Shown here in pieces: positions 45,601 to 56,131 of a stretch of DNA of 64,000 nucleotides. Position 1 is the stretch's first letter, and every line of letters starts with the position of its first letter. The position numbers and the translations under genes are program-made. The stretch spans positions 7,254,001 through 7,318,000 of the forward strand of contig JAGPXD010000001.1 of assembly GCA_020746995.1 (NCBI GenBank), in the 5' to 3' direction. This stretch comes from Plectosphaerella cucumerina. Lineage: Eukaryota; Ascomycota; Sordariomycetes; Glomerellales; Plectosphaerellaceae. Below the pieces are notes generated by a model. The model had not been told where the DNA came from. It searched no databases and saw only the letters and a list, made by a program, of their open reading frames with translations.

Positions 45601-48600
45601 CGGGTTCCTTGCAGCAAGCAGCGAACATCAGTGCGTGATTTGCGCCCAGGGTCCGCACCTTCCCTCCGTTCTCCCAGGTCTCCCGCCTTGCCCGCCTGCC
45701 ATTGCTGGCAGGCCCCCTCATTGGCACGCCCCGTGGCGTCTCGTCAAACGCCGCTAGCGGGGGGTCCGTCACTGTTTCTGAAACACCTCTAATCTCGGCA
45801 GGCCCCGCCCAAGGACACCGTCGACGACGCTGCCGGTTCATCCAGTCTTTTCTACCACTCCATCCTTCCATCGTCGTCCCGTCTCTCCAGACCATCTTTG
45901 ATTGCTTGTTTATTAAGCCCGCTGTTATTACACCTGGATTCAACGGTCATTTCTTGTTGTCTCCCCAGTCCCCCAGTCTTGCTACCACCCCGGACCGGCA
46001 CAACTTATAACAAGATGAATCTCACCCTTGTGAGCGGGACATCGAATCTTGCTGGCAGTCCACGTCTTGCGTGCCGTCGTTTCACATAGGGATGGCCCCG
46101 GGCCGTCGTCCACCTTGCCTTGCTTGACCTGGCCCTGTCAGGCAGGCGTCAGTGAGAACAGCCAGCGGCTTGCCTCCTGTCACCCGTGGCCGCCGCACGG
46201 TGGGAGGCACAGAAACAGCCACACGTGCCCACCCGCCTCTCGCCCCTGAGCGACTTGGCCGGGCCACAGACACGCTCGGTTGATACGCCGACAGCTGCCT
46301 TTTCCCGTGCGAGACCCGACAATTGACCAGCTCCCTGAGCTCAACGCAAGCGCCGCCCCCGGCCTGGGCATGGGGCATCCAGGGCCCTGGAAGGTTGGCA
46401 GTCTCAGCAGAGTCTCATCCATCCCGATTCTACTTGAGCATCGGCCGTGACCCCTTCGGCAGGCGGCGTCGGATCCCTGAAGCCATCATTTGGTCCGAAA
46501 CGACCGAGCGTGCATCGGGACTCCAGCTTGGCGGGAGGCTACCAGCAGCGGGTGGAGGACGGTGGACTTCCGCGAAGGCTGCAAGCCTGCAGCGCAGTGG
46601 TGCAAGCAGGCCCGGCCCCTTGCAAGCTCGCTTTTCGTGCAACATTGCGGCGTCCGCCCACGTCCTCGACTTTGTGGGTTGATGGATCAGCGAGATCCTC
46701 GGGGATGGGGCCGGCAGTTGCCCCCAATCTTGGTACATTGCATCGCACGACACGCCCTATGATCACTCGCCTCCGCCATGTCGTCGGTTCGAGGCACCAT
46801 TCTCGCAGATGTCAGCCGAAGAAGATGCTCACCTGGCGCTCGGGCTGAACACCCGACTGAGACCACTAGCTCACGAGCCGGCTTTCCTAGAATCTTCGGA
46901 GAGGCTTCAGGCCACGCTGCGGCGCTGCCAAGGCCGGTTCGCCTCCCAATCTGCCACTGACTCGCTCCTTTGACCAGCTTCCCAATGGTGGCTGCACTTT
47001 GACAAACACACATCGGGGTTTGCGACTTTCTGGCGGCGAGCCCTCGTGCTCAAGACATGGATTGCTGATATTAAGTTGAGGATCGTCGGTGACCACTCCT
47101 TGGCAGCGGCGCAGCCGCCACAAACTAGACTGCGTCTGGACCGAGGGCCGTGGAGTCGCCAATCTTCCTTCGCATCGCTGATCATCCCACTGCAACGCAG
47201 TGGAAGGCCTCTGGAAGTTTCTCCTCGCCCTCCTCCGCGGCAAGTTGTGGCGGGCATGAGTCGTAACGTCTACCCGTCCTTGCCGTCCCAGCTCCACGGC
47301 CGACAAGCGTGGCCCCGGCTGCCCAAATGCTGTCAAACGTCATGGGATGGTTGCGAAACATGGAGGGACCCTGGACCTGGGTGCATATCAGTCATCTCAG
47401 CCTGCATCTCCGCGAAATGAACCACCTTGCGCCGTCCCGGCTGGCAAACTACCGCAATCGCTCTCATCATATCACGGCCCGATGCGTTGTTTTCTGCTGT
47501 GGCCCACACGCTCATCTGCGAACCTATGTCGTCGGCATTGCGATTCGCGCAAATGTTCTGATGAAAAAGGCTGAGGTGGGAAACCATGGCCAATGCGCCG
47601 ACAGCCGCGGGCATCCGCACCGGCCGCATCATGCTTCTGCTGCAGCAAGGGGCGACTGGCTGACGTCTCTGGGAGACAAAACATATTTCCTCCTCTAGGC
47701 CATACAATGGCCGACCGGCCCCGAAACGCTCGGCCAGACGTTGCGAGGAAAAGCAATGCATGTCGACTGCAGTTGGCGCCCGCCGAACTTCCCCGCCTTT
47801 CGGAGCCATGTCTCGCCCGCAGCGCATCAAGCCACGAAGGACGGGCATGCCTGTGTTGTTCCCATCAACAGCAAACTCAACGATGTTAGCTGCTACCTCT
47901 GTTTCAACCAGGACACAACGCTCTCCTGCCGGCATCTGATCCAGACTGCTACTGCTCCATCCCGCGAGAGCACCACAGACCCTGTACTCCTCCCCCATGT
48001 CATCAACCTCAAACCAAGTTTTTCTTCTGCTGGTGTCGCACCGGGCGAGAGAACGTTATGCGGACGGGCCCCTCTGCATCAAGTGCACACTCGTCTCGGT
48101 CTCGCCCGTTCCATTGGCCGCCCTGAGCCGCGGGCATCTCTGCAGCCCGTGGCAAACGACTGACGGTCGTGATCAACGCTGACACGACAGTGGCGATCTC
48201 ATCACTCGGAATGTGACAACCCCATATTGTGATGGCTGGGCGATGGATGTCCCAGGATCGAGTTCATGCTGGCCATCCAGATGAGACACAGCAAATGGAT
48301 GGCCTCGCCGGCTCGATCCATACCCTCCATCGCTGCCTCGTAAACCCGATCACATGGCACAGGATTAACAGCCCGTGGCTCGTGGACTCCTGACTCAACT
48401 TCCGACGTCGTCGGGATCTGAATGTCTTCCCGGGGCGAAGCAAAATCCGTCATTGTACGCGTCTTCCGAGCCGCCATGTGCCGTTCTTGTCATACGATGC
48501 CGAGTCCCGACTGCCGGCACATCGGCTCTGGAGGGCTTCGCGGCCCCGGGCCGGCCAGGGAAGTAGGTGGCGGAACCAGTGTCATTGAGGGGCTTTGCGC

Positions 48601-50064
48601 CATGCAGTTTGCTGACTGCCGCAGCGGCACGCTGCTCTAGTCGTGTCAAGCAGACAGTCGGGCTTTTTCTTGCATCGAGGCAGCAAAAGCCAGCCGATGT
48701 CGTACGGAGCCAGGGTTGTCAGGCGGTCGGCTAGACCTCTCTCTTCTGCCCACTATCATGTCAACGCCGGCTCTGAAGACAGGCGTCGGGCTTTGTGGTC
48801 AATGGTGAAAGTCGGCCCAGCATGTATCATTCCTCGAGCATCCCGCAGTGCGCTGGATTCTGTGACTTGTGTCTCAAGCCTCTGCCTTGTTCTGGCACGT
48901 TTACTCGGCCATGCCGGCCGGTATGGCGCATGGTGAGCCTAGCCTACGTGGCCCGGAGCTCTTAGAGTAGACCGAGGGTACAACGTGAGCATTGCATGTG
49001 CTGACGTTCAAGATCCTCTGCGTTAAGCTGCTGTCAACCCCGAGCGACAATAGTGACACTGCCCCTCACTTGTGACTCCCGCGATCCCATCACATAGCGG
49101 TTCAAAGTGACATTGTGTCAAGCCCCCCGACATTCTAGAAACCCGTTCGATCTTGCCAATCATGTTTGGGTACCGGTCATCGGATTGTAACCACAGACGG
49201 GAGGATATCGATCGCGAATAGCCTCCACCCCTCACTTCTCGTGCCATGTGGGATGCAGTCATCCTACACCCAGGAAACAGCATCCGAACCCGGAAGAGAA
49301 GCTGACTTTTGAAGCACTGGAACTTATGGCGTCGGAGGAGCGAGAGTTGCTTCTGGCTCATTCGCTCCAGAGACAGAGTTACGTTGGTCACGGTGCTCAC
49401 CTTATACTTCCTATAGATCGCAGGCAACTCAGAAGTCACAAGTAATGATCGATTATAGTCAAGCCCTCCATGTGTCACGACGTCGAGACCGGCCATGAGT
49501 CACAAGGTCGAACAAACTCGCCTTCGGAGACTTCCCAAGATCCAGATTGTGGAAGTTGGGACAAGCTCCGTCCCCTTCAGCATCCAGCATTCCGGACTCA
49601 TGATTCGACGAGAAAGCGTACACCTTGAGTATTCTCTCCAACCTTGTGATGATGGTCCACAGCATTCCGTGTCCAGAAGGACTTGGGAAACGTGAGCATT
49701 CCCCTGCCGGCGTTACCTCCCAGTGATAGCCTCGGCTTGTGACCGCGCCCACGTGCTATGACGTCGCCACTTGCGCAAGCTGTGTCGACGAATGTGGCAC
49801 ACAATCATGCTGTATCTGATGTCTAGACCGCCCGGTGTCGAAGGGTGAGCCACGGGGACAAACATCGGATGTACGGCGTCTCTGACATGGCGGATATCAC
49901 GATGAACCAGACCCTTCTCGATTGTTGATGACATATGTACACAGCTCTATTCGCCGCTCTGACATCGCACGGCGTCTCGGCCGCCCCCGAGCAAGCTCCT
50001 TCGCCTCTGTCCGTACCAGATCACATCCGTCTGCCCCCGCGCTGGAGGCATCATGGCTTCACAT
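42621..50064. other. 7.4-kb gene-sparse region
   Basis: I find no gene model with recognisable family, domain or convincing exon chain. Frames of 100-220 codons occur on both strands (for example 43369-43893 and 47333-47998 on minus, 44126-44581 on plus), but they are Arg/Pro/Ser/Cys-rich and conserve no obvious motif. There is no transposon signature, long terminal repeat or RIP-like AT-rich tract. The left end is the promoter of the CAP gene; the right end is the 3' flank of the complex I gene. Long regulatory DNA, lncRNA or unrecognised lineage-specific genes remain possible. Confidence 0.5.
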
Positions 50065-50864
50065 TCATGCCTTCCCGGCATCAGCCTGCTTCGAAGGGGG
50101 GATCCAGGGCTGGGATGAGTTGGGGTTGGTGCGGTGGTGGGAGGCAATGTTCTGTTGCCTGAGCTCCACGGGGACGTAGCCGGGGTGCTGGTCGGGGATG
50201 TGCTTCTCGAGTTTCTGTTTGATGTCAAGTCAGCCGTGTACGCTCCGAAGGGATTGATGCCAGGGACGCGTCATGTCGTCAATCCAGCGCCGGATTTCAC
50301 GTACCAGGTTCTCAAAGACACACTTGTTCAGCTTCCACTCGGCCGGTCGGCACTGGTAGAACTGCTGGTTGTTGTTCTCGAGGCAGTTCCAGTGGGCGCG
50401 GAACGACTCGAGGCAGTGGGTGTTGATGTCCTTCAGGCTGCGATTCGGTCAGCACGACAGTTTCAAACACATGTCCATCACCCAGAGCCTCTCCTCTGAA
50501 CCTGTTCACGTACACGCTCTGGGCACACCGCGTCACCCTCCTGCCCTCCTTCAGGCAGTCGAACTCGCCCCTGCCGTTGGAGTCGGTCTTGCACTTCATG
50601 TAGTCATCGTTGTAGTCGCGGCACCGGGCGCCGATGAAGAAGGAAGCGGAGAGAAGAGGCGCCGAGCTAGCACCGATCTCCTGAACCTTGGGGATCGAAT
50701 CCGGGAGAGGGGTGGTGTCGTAGTGGAACTCCTGGGAGAAGCTATGGGCGCATCAGTGTCGATTCCTCAATTGGGGGTCGCCCGATGGCCCAGGGAGGCC
50801 AATCCGGACGTCAGCGCGTGATCAGGGGACGAAGTACATACCGAGGCTGTCGGTTGGCGGACAT
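50065..50864 (-). CDS. nuo-20.8: NADH:ubiquinone oxidoreductase 20.8 kDa subunit (NDUFA8/PGIV)
   Basis: Minus-strand exons 50864-50842 (23 nt), 50741-50514, 50437-50305 and 50214-50065 give 177 aa. Four C-x9-C motifs are present: CRDYNDDYMKC, CLKEGRRVTRC, CLESFRAHWNC and CRPAEWKLNKC. They form two CHCH hairpins, oxidised by Mia40 in the intermembrane space. The N-terminal block PLPDSIPKVQEIGASSAPL and the FENLKLEKHIPDQ block match the Neurospora 20.8 kDa subunit as I recall it. It is an accessory complex I subunit. It is divergent from NUP57 across 487 bp. Confidence 0.95.
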
Positions 50865-51351
50865 GATCGCGGCGTTTGTTGGATGCTGGACCTGATGTTG
50901 AGAGCTGGGACAGTCGTCGGAGTTGCTGGTTGCGATTTGAAGTTCCAAGTTGAATCAGCGGACATTGATTGGCCTGTCGGCTGTTCAGTGGAGACAAGGC
51001 TGGGCTGGCTCGGAAGGAGGGTCGGTGAGGTCTCGGTGAGGGGGCAGCTCCCAAACATTCTTTTCGCGTCGTCCCGTCTTTTAGGCAAAGCTCCCAAGGC
51101 CTTGTTCTCCCATTCGTCCACGCGTCACGCCGACACTTTCTTTGCACGCTACAGAGCTGTCTTCCCGATTCCAGAGTCATCTGTATCGATCGATCAATTG
51201 TTTGTCTGGCCATGCACTGATAGCTTCGACTGCATTGCTTTCCCGCGCGGCGCATCGGGCGCATGTCAACACGGTCAACGCTGCCCTCCTTCAGCTATCG
51301 CCACCTCGGAATCGCCCTTGATCGCACTCATTATCACTCCAATCTGCAGCC
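50865..51351. promoter_or_regulatory. Divergent promoter between complex I subunit and NUP57
   Basis: A 487-bp bidirectional spacer with no TATA box or obvious factor site. Confidence 0.45.
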
Positions 51352-52589
51352 ATGAGTCTCTTCGGAAAACCAGCAACCCAGGGCGGCGGCTTGTTCGGCG
51401 GAAGCACGTTCGGCCAGCCGCAGCAAGCTGCCTCTCAACCCAGCTTGTTTGGACAGTCTACGCAGACCGGTGGCACGGGGCTGTTCGGCCAGCAACAACA
51501 GCAACAGCAACAGCAACAGCAGCCAGCACAACAGTCCACATGGGGACTGTCAAAGCCTGCCGGCACCAGCCTGTTTGGCGCATCGCAAGCGCAATCACAA
51601 CAGCAGCAGCAACAGCAGGGGCTGCAACAATCACAGCAGCAGCAACAACAACAGATGCCCACTCTGGCCCAGTCACAAGCACAACTCTCAAGCTCCCTGT
51701 GGCAGCCGAACAACGACTCGCTACGTATGTCTAGACTTCCCTTCTCTTTCAAGAGTATTGACCACTAACGACTTACTCACAGAAAGCCAACGACCTCCGA
51801 TGGAGAGGCTCGCCGCGACCTTCCAGAAGTGGGATCCGACGAACCCAAACTGCGCCTTCCGCCACTACTTCTACAACAAGGTTGACGAAGCCTCCGTTCC
51901 ATTCTACCAGCCCGGCCCCAACGAAGACCCCAAGGAGTGGGAGGAGGCGCTGCAGAACAAGCCCGGACAAGGGTTCATCCCCGTCCTAGGCTCCGGCTTT
52001 TCGAGCGTCGCGGAGCGCCTCAAGACACAGAAGCGAGTGGTTGCCGAGCACAACAACCGCCTGCACCAGATCAACGCCAGCCTGGACGCAATCCTGTCGC
52101 GACACGATCTCGAGACAAGCGTGCGGGCGCTCGCTGCGCGGAGGAGACACGTCGCCCTGCGGGAGCGGTGCCTCGCGCTGGCTGCCAAGGTGCAGGTGCT
52201 GCGGAACCGGGGCTACGCCCTAAGTGGTGACGAAGACGATCTCCGGGCGAAGCTCGCGGAGCTGGACAGAAGCGTGCAGGACCCGGCGCTGAGCGCCCGG
52301 GAGGAGGAGCTCTGGAGCCGGCTGATCGTGCTCAGGGGCTACGCGGACCAGCTGATGAAGGAGGCCAACAAGCCGGCCCTGGCCAACGGAGAAGGTCTCA
52401 GCGAGGACACAGAGCACAAGGTCAAGAAGGTATGTCGATGTCCTGGTCTGATCGTGCCAGCCGCATTCGCTAATCGCCTCATCACAGGTCTTGGAGGATT
52501 ACGAGAAGCAGATCCAGCATCTCAAGAAGGAGGTTGATTCCATCACGAAAGACTTTGCGCAGTGGGAGAAGGAGAGGGACGCCCGGTAG
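51352..52589 (+). CDS. NUP57: FG-nucleoporin NUP57 (Nup54-like)
   Basis: Exons 51352-51724, 51783-52429 and 52488-52589 give 373 aa. The N-terminal 125 residues are a GLFG/FG domain (GGLFGG, SLFGQS, TGLFGQ, SLFGAS) with two polyglutamine-rich tracts. The Nup54/Nup57 alpha-helical region begins at FQKWDPTNPNCAFRHYFYNK and includes a coiled coil (LRERCLALAAKVQVLRNRGY) and a final KQIQHLKKEVDSITKDF helix. It belongs to the central-channel Nsp1-Nup49-Nup57 complex of the nuclear pore. The size is smaller than yeast Nup57 because the FG region is short. Confidence 0.93.
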
Positions 52590-52965
52590 AAGGACAGTTA
52601 GAGGCCGGCGAATTTGCCCGTTTGTCGAGCGAAGACAATACGGACACCTGTATGATTTTTGGCCATGACCAAGTACTAGAGACCAGGCGCACTTGGGCTG
52701 GACAATGGAATGCCCATGAAACAAGTTTGCAAGGCCCCTCGAGTTGTAGAGTGATGATTCGCGTGTGGTCATTCAGGATTCGCATTACTTTCTCCGGCTT
52801 CCCATCCGGCAATATAGTACAGGGTATTGTACAACGATACAACGGTGCTGAGGCCTAGCTGCCGTGCCACCCTGGCAGGCATTGCACCGTGCCGCCGGTC
52901 ATTGTCGGTCCGACGGCGCCGCAGTGACGCGGCACTGCTTTCTCGGTCTTGGTCGCCGTGTTGAT
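52590..52965. other. Intergenic between convergent NUP57 and TOM5
   Basis: 3' flanks only; nothing recognised. Confidence 0.5.
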
Positions 52966-53229
52966 TTACAGCACCTTGTAGATGGCGTCAATGGCGAAGG
53001 GGGCTGTGACCGAATCGTTAGTCCTTGGATCTGGCAGGGGCCGTCTTTGGTGGCTCTCGACGTACAGAGGTAGAGCAGGACAGCGGTCGCGATGCTCGAC
53101 TGGATGGTGAAGTTGGCGGCGTACTCCATCTCCTTGATCTCGGCCTCGGTGAGCTGAGGGGGGGCGACTGCAAGAGTGTCAGCGTGTCCGGGTAGCTTCT
53201 CGGCGGGTTCACGTACATCCTCCGAACAT
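52966..53229 (-). CDS. TOM5: Mitochondrial import receptor subunit TOM5
   Basis: Three tiny minus-strand exons, 53229-53217 (13 nt), 53167-53066 and 53003-52966, all phase 1, encode 50 aa. The product reads MFGGFAPPQLTEAEIKEMEY at the N-terminus, then a single tail-anchor helix (SSIATAVLLYL) and SPFAIDAIYKVL. This is the MFGG-start, LYLSP-containing pattern of fungal Tom5. The protein is a small component of the TOM complex core in the outer membrane, with an acidic N-terminal segment that helps pass precursors on. Introns are 49 and 62 nt. The gene would be missed by length-filtered ORF calling. Confidence 0.9.
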
Positions 53230-53941
53230 GTTGACGGTATTTGATGAAGGGGAGAGAGGGAATGGGTTGTCGGTTGTGGAGGTGGCTGTCGCGTTTGGCC
53301 GATGATGTCGTCGCAAAAATTTGGGAGAGCTCTCTTCAGAGGTGCAGGGACGGTTTTTGATTACATAATCGACAACCCCTAGTACTCAACGTCGGGTCGA
53401 CACTCAGGAGCAGCCAAGATCCAGACTTCGCTTTGCACACTCCGAATCGGATTGACGGAACAAAGGAACCCAGGCCTTAATTTGACGAGGTGTCAAAGAG
53501 GAACCGACAAAATCTCGAGAAAGCCCCTTTGGATGCACAGCCTTCGGGGAGAATAGCCACCAAGGTGAGAGTCGAGAACAATGGCCGCAGACAAGGGCCA
53601 GGACACGGCCGAGGCTGGCACCAAGGGGGCAGAGAGCCTGGCTTCGAGTGCTTTGTTCGGTACTCGAACTGGATGCAGTCCTGCGGTCACGCCGCTCTCG
53701 ACCATCAGTTCCAATGCACTGACCGGGTATTCTGGTATTGGTCGGGGCCAGCAACACCTTTTTCACGTCACCTAACCAGCTGGCCTTGCCCAGGTATTGT
53801 AACTGAATTCATATTTAGGTGGAGTCGCTCTTCCTCGTAGCTGTTCTGATCGTCCGTTCCATTGCAAGTACTCGCATCGTTCCAGCTCTATCATTCCAGC
53901 ACCACGTATCCATTACGCCCTCGGGTATAGAGGAAGAAGAC
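53230..53941. promoter_or_regulatory. Divergent spacer between TOM5 and the 2EXR protein gene
   Basis: No gene seen. The frame of the 2EXR gene is open upstream to 53819 but lacks an ATG there. Confidence 0.45.
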
Positions 53942-55204
53942 ATGGACCGCGTCCAGTTCATGTTTTCTAGGCGCAAACGCCATTATGCAACCGACCTGTT
54001 CGCCCAAAATCCAGACGTCATCGACCATGTCAATGCGCATTCACGACGCTCGCCTCCGAGTCCGCGTGGAGAGGAAGCCCGGATTAAATCATGGGTCCGC
54101 ATTACCATGCAAGAACCCAACCAAAACGACACGTTTCCCCAGTTTGAAAGGCTTCCTCCAGAAATTCGGGACCTTATCTGGGACTTTGCGATCCTCCAGC
54201 TTCACCGCTCCTTCGTTTTGGCCGGAACGCTTTTCGATCGTCAGGAAAGGGATCTGAACTATGCGGCACACATCCGGGACGTCGAGCGCCGGAGAGGTTG
54301 GCAGCGCCAGTTGGCCGATCCAGCTCTGGCGCGGACATGCCGCGCTGCCAGATCAAGATTCTTGAATGCTTCAGTCAACAAGCCCGAGTATTGGACCTAT
54401 CTCTCGAAAGTCAGAGGAGTTTTCCTCCCGCACGACAGCGTCTTTGTCACTGGCCCCGACGGGCCTTTGGCATTCCTGAAGTCGACACCCCAGCACCAGT
54501 ATCCGCCTTACGCGTGTCGGATACCCAACCTTCCGGAGATCATGCTGCCTTGGCAAGGACTCCTGATTGCCCCCAGACCGGCGGATGCCTCGCCCAGCAG
54601 AAAAAACACGCGAGCAAGTCTCCAGATGTGGGCGACGGAATTGAGGGAATTTCGAAGGAATCCCATTGTGACTCCCAACTTGAAGGCTATTCAAGTCGAT
54701 TTCTGGGGCAATGAGATTGAGATCGTGTTACGACACTGCCCGATTTTCGGCTGCCAATGCCACGAGGATGGGATTCCACCTGACCAGGCGATACCGGCGC
54801 GTTTGCAGAAGGCCGACCTTGTCTCTGTCGTGGACCTATTTGACAACGCCCGCATCGATGAGCTATTATCTCTGGGTCAATATCGCGAGAGGTATAAGGT
54901 AGATGGGGGCCAGTCCTTCTCACCATTCCAGTGGCTGCAATGGAGATGGAAGAACCGCGGCAGGGACGAAGTTCTGCTTCAATGGGTAGCACTCCTGGCA
55001 TCGAGGGCTGGCAAGTTGAGGCCGACAAATTTCCCAGATCTGGACGATCCCGATTCCTGGGTCACCTGGGAGGGCGTCAACAAGAAAAACCAGTGGGTGA
55101 AGGGGGTCATGAGGACGATGCCGGAGCTCAAGCCTGTCGTTAGGGTGAGGCTGAACACGCGGCACTTTTCCAAGAACTGTGCTCATTACGAAAGCTACTT
55201 CTGA
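53942..55204 (+). CDS. 2EXR-domain protein of unknown function
   Basis: A single exon of 420 aa starts at the first ATG of the frame (53942). FPQFERLPPEIRDLIWDFAI at 65-84 is the 2EXR signature, an F-box-like LPxEIRxxIW helix pair. LARTCRAARSRFL follows, as in many 2EXR proteins. The remainder has scattered Trp-rich segments (WLQWRWKNRGRDEVLLQW) and no other known domain. 2EXR genes are greatly expanded in Pezizomycotina; their function is unknown, and an F-box-like adaptor role is speculation. Confidence 0.8.
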   Translation: MDRVQFMFSRRKRHYATDLFAQNPDVIDHVNAHSRRSPPSPRGEEARIKSWVRITMQEPNQNDTFPQFERLPPEIRDLIWDFAILQLHRSFVLAGTLFDRQERDLNYAAHIRDVERRRGWQRQLADPALARTCRAARSRFLNASVNKPEYWTYLSKVRGVFLPHDSVFVTGPDGPLAFLKSTPQHQYPPYACRIPNLPEIMLPWQGLLIAPRPADASPSRKNTRASLQMWATELREFRRNPIVTPNLKAIQVDFWGNEIEIVLRHCPIFGCQCHEDGIPPDQAIPARLQKADLVSVVDLFDNARIDELLSLGQYRERYKVDGGQSFSPFQWLQWRWKNRGRDEVLLQWVALLASRAGKLRPTNFPDLDDPDSWVTWEGVNKKNQWVKGVMRTMPELKPVVRVRLNTRHFSKNCAHYESYF

Positions 55205-56131
55205 TGCTGTCATTTCTGCTTCGACAGGGAAGACTCCACTATGGGCGTGTCTGTCTTTGGGTGTTCAGGTGTAAGGCAGAAGGAATTGGTGGGAGGAATA
55301 TCTGAGGAGCCCCTGTTGGAAATTGGTGTGTATTGATACATGAAGTTCACACAAAAAGTTGTACAATACGAAATGCTACATCCATTCACCGTCGGTGAGA
55401 CATAGAATAAGCTCCGCGGCCAAATGCTGGGTGATGTGAGCTTGTCGTTCATGACCAGGTACCGGCCTCGTGGTTGGGTCGGGTTGAAGAGGGAGGTTTC
55501 CGATCAGCTGAGCGGCAGACGCTGGCAGGTGCCGCGACACGCGATACGCCACCTGGACCCGCCTTCAGCACTGTCAACCAATCGGTCGAGTCCCGCTGCC
55601 GGGAGGTCTGCCGACAAGGCGCGCCTCAAGTCGGGCGGGACTAAGCCGAGATCGGGCGCGGCAAAGGAAAAGTTCGGGCTTATCAGCATCCTTCGTACTG
55701 ATAAGGCAGGTCGGCTTGTCATTCATTTTGGCCCGTTGTGAGCCGAGTCCCTTCCCAAAGTCAGTCCCTTCCCCTGGCACGCGTGCTTGTCTTGTTGGTT
55801 CTCACCGACACATCTCGCTTCGTTCACATCTTGGTTGTCAACAGGGCTCAAGAGTCATCCTTCGAGCAGCTTGCGGTTGTGCCATTGAGCTTCTCTCGAG
55901 CCCAATCCGTCCGAGGACACAGCGAGTCCTGTCCCGTGGGTCCCCGAATTCCACTTTCTCTCGGTGGCGAGAGCCGACGTCGTGCGATTCTGACGGGAAT
56001 TCAGGCGGGCTGCCCAGCACTTCCACCACTTGCACTTGTTGCTTGTGTGACTGCGTCTGAGGATCCTCTCTCTTCCTCCGGCTGTCACGCTTTCAACTTC
56101 ATCTCATTTCCAACACAGACTGGTCGACAAA
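55205..56131. promoter_or_regulatory. Intergenic: 2EXR 3' flank and glycine decarboxylase promoter
   Basis: No gene recognised. The final 300 nt are pyrimidine-rich, consistent with promoter and 5' UTR of the glycine decarboxylase gene. The 203-codon frame at 55738-56349 overlaps the gene start in another frame and is not called. Confidence 0.45.

Noticed and set aside
47333..47998. Minus-strand frame of 221 codons
   Set aside because: The longest frame in the 42.6-50 kb block, but its composition is irregular, with many Met/Cys/Arg, and no family is recognised. Consistent with chance in GC-rich DNA.
49023..49496. Minus-strand frame of 157 codons
   Set aside because: Looks slightly more protein-like but has no domain, signal or homologue that I can name. 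Left unannotated.
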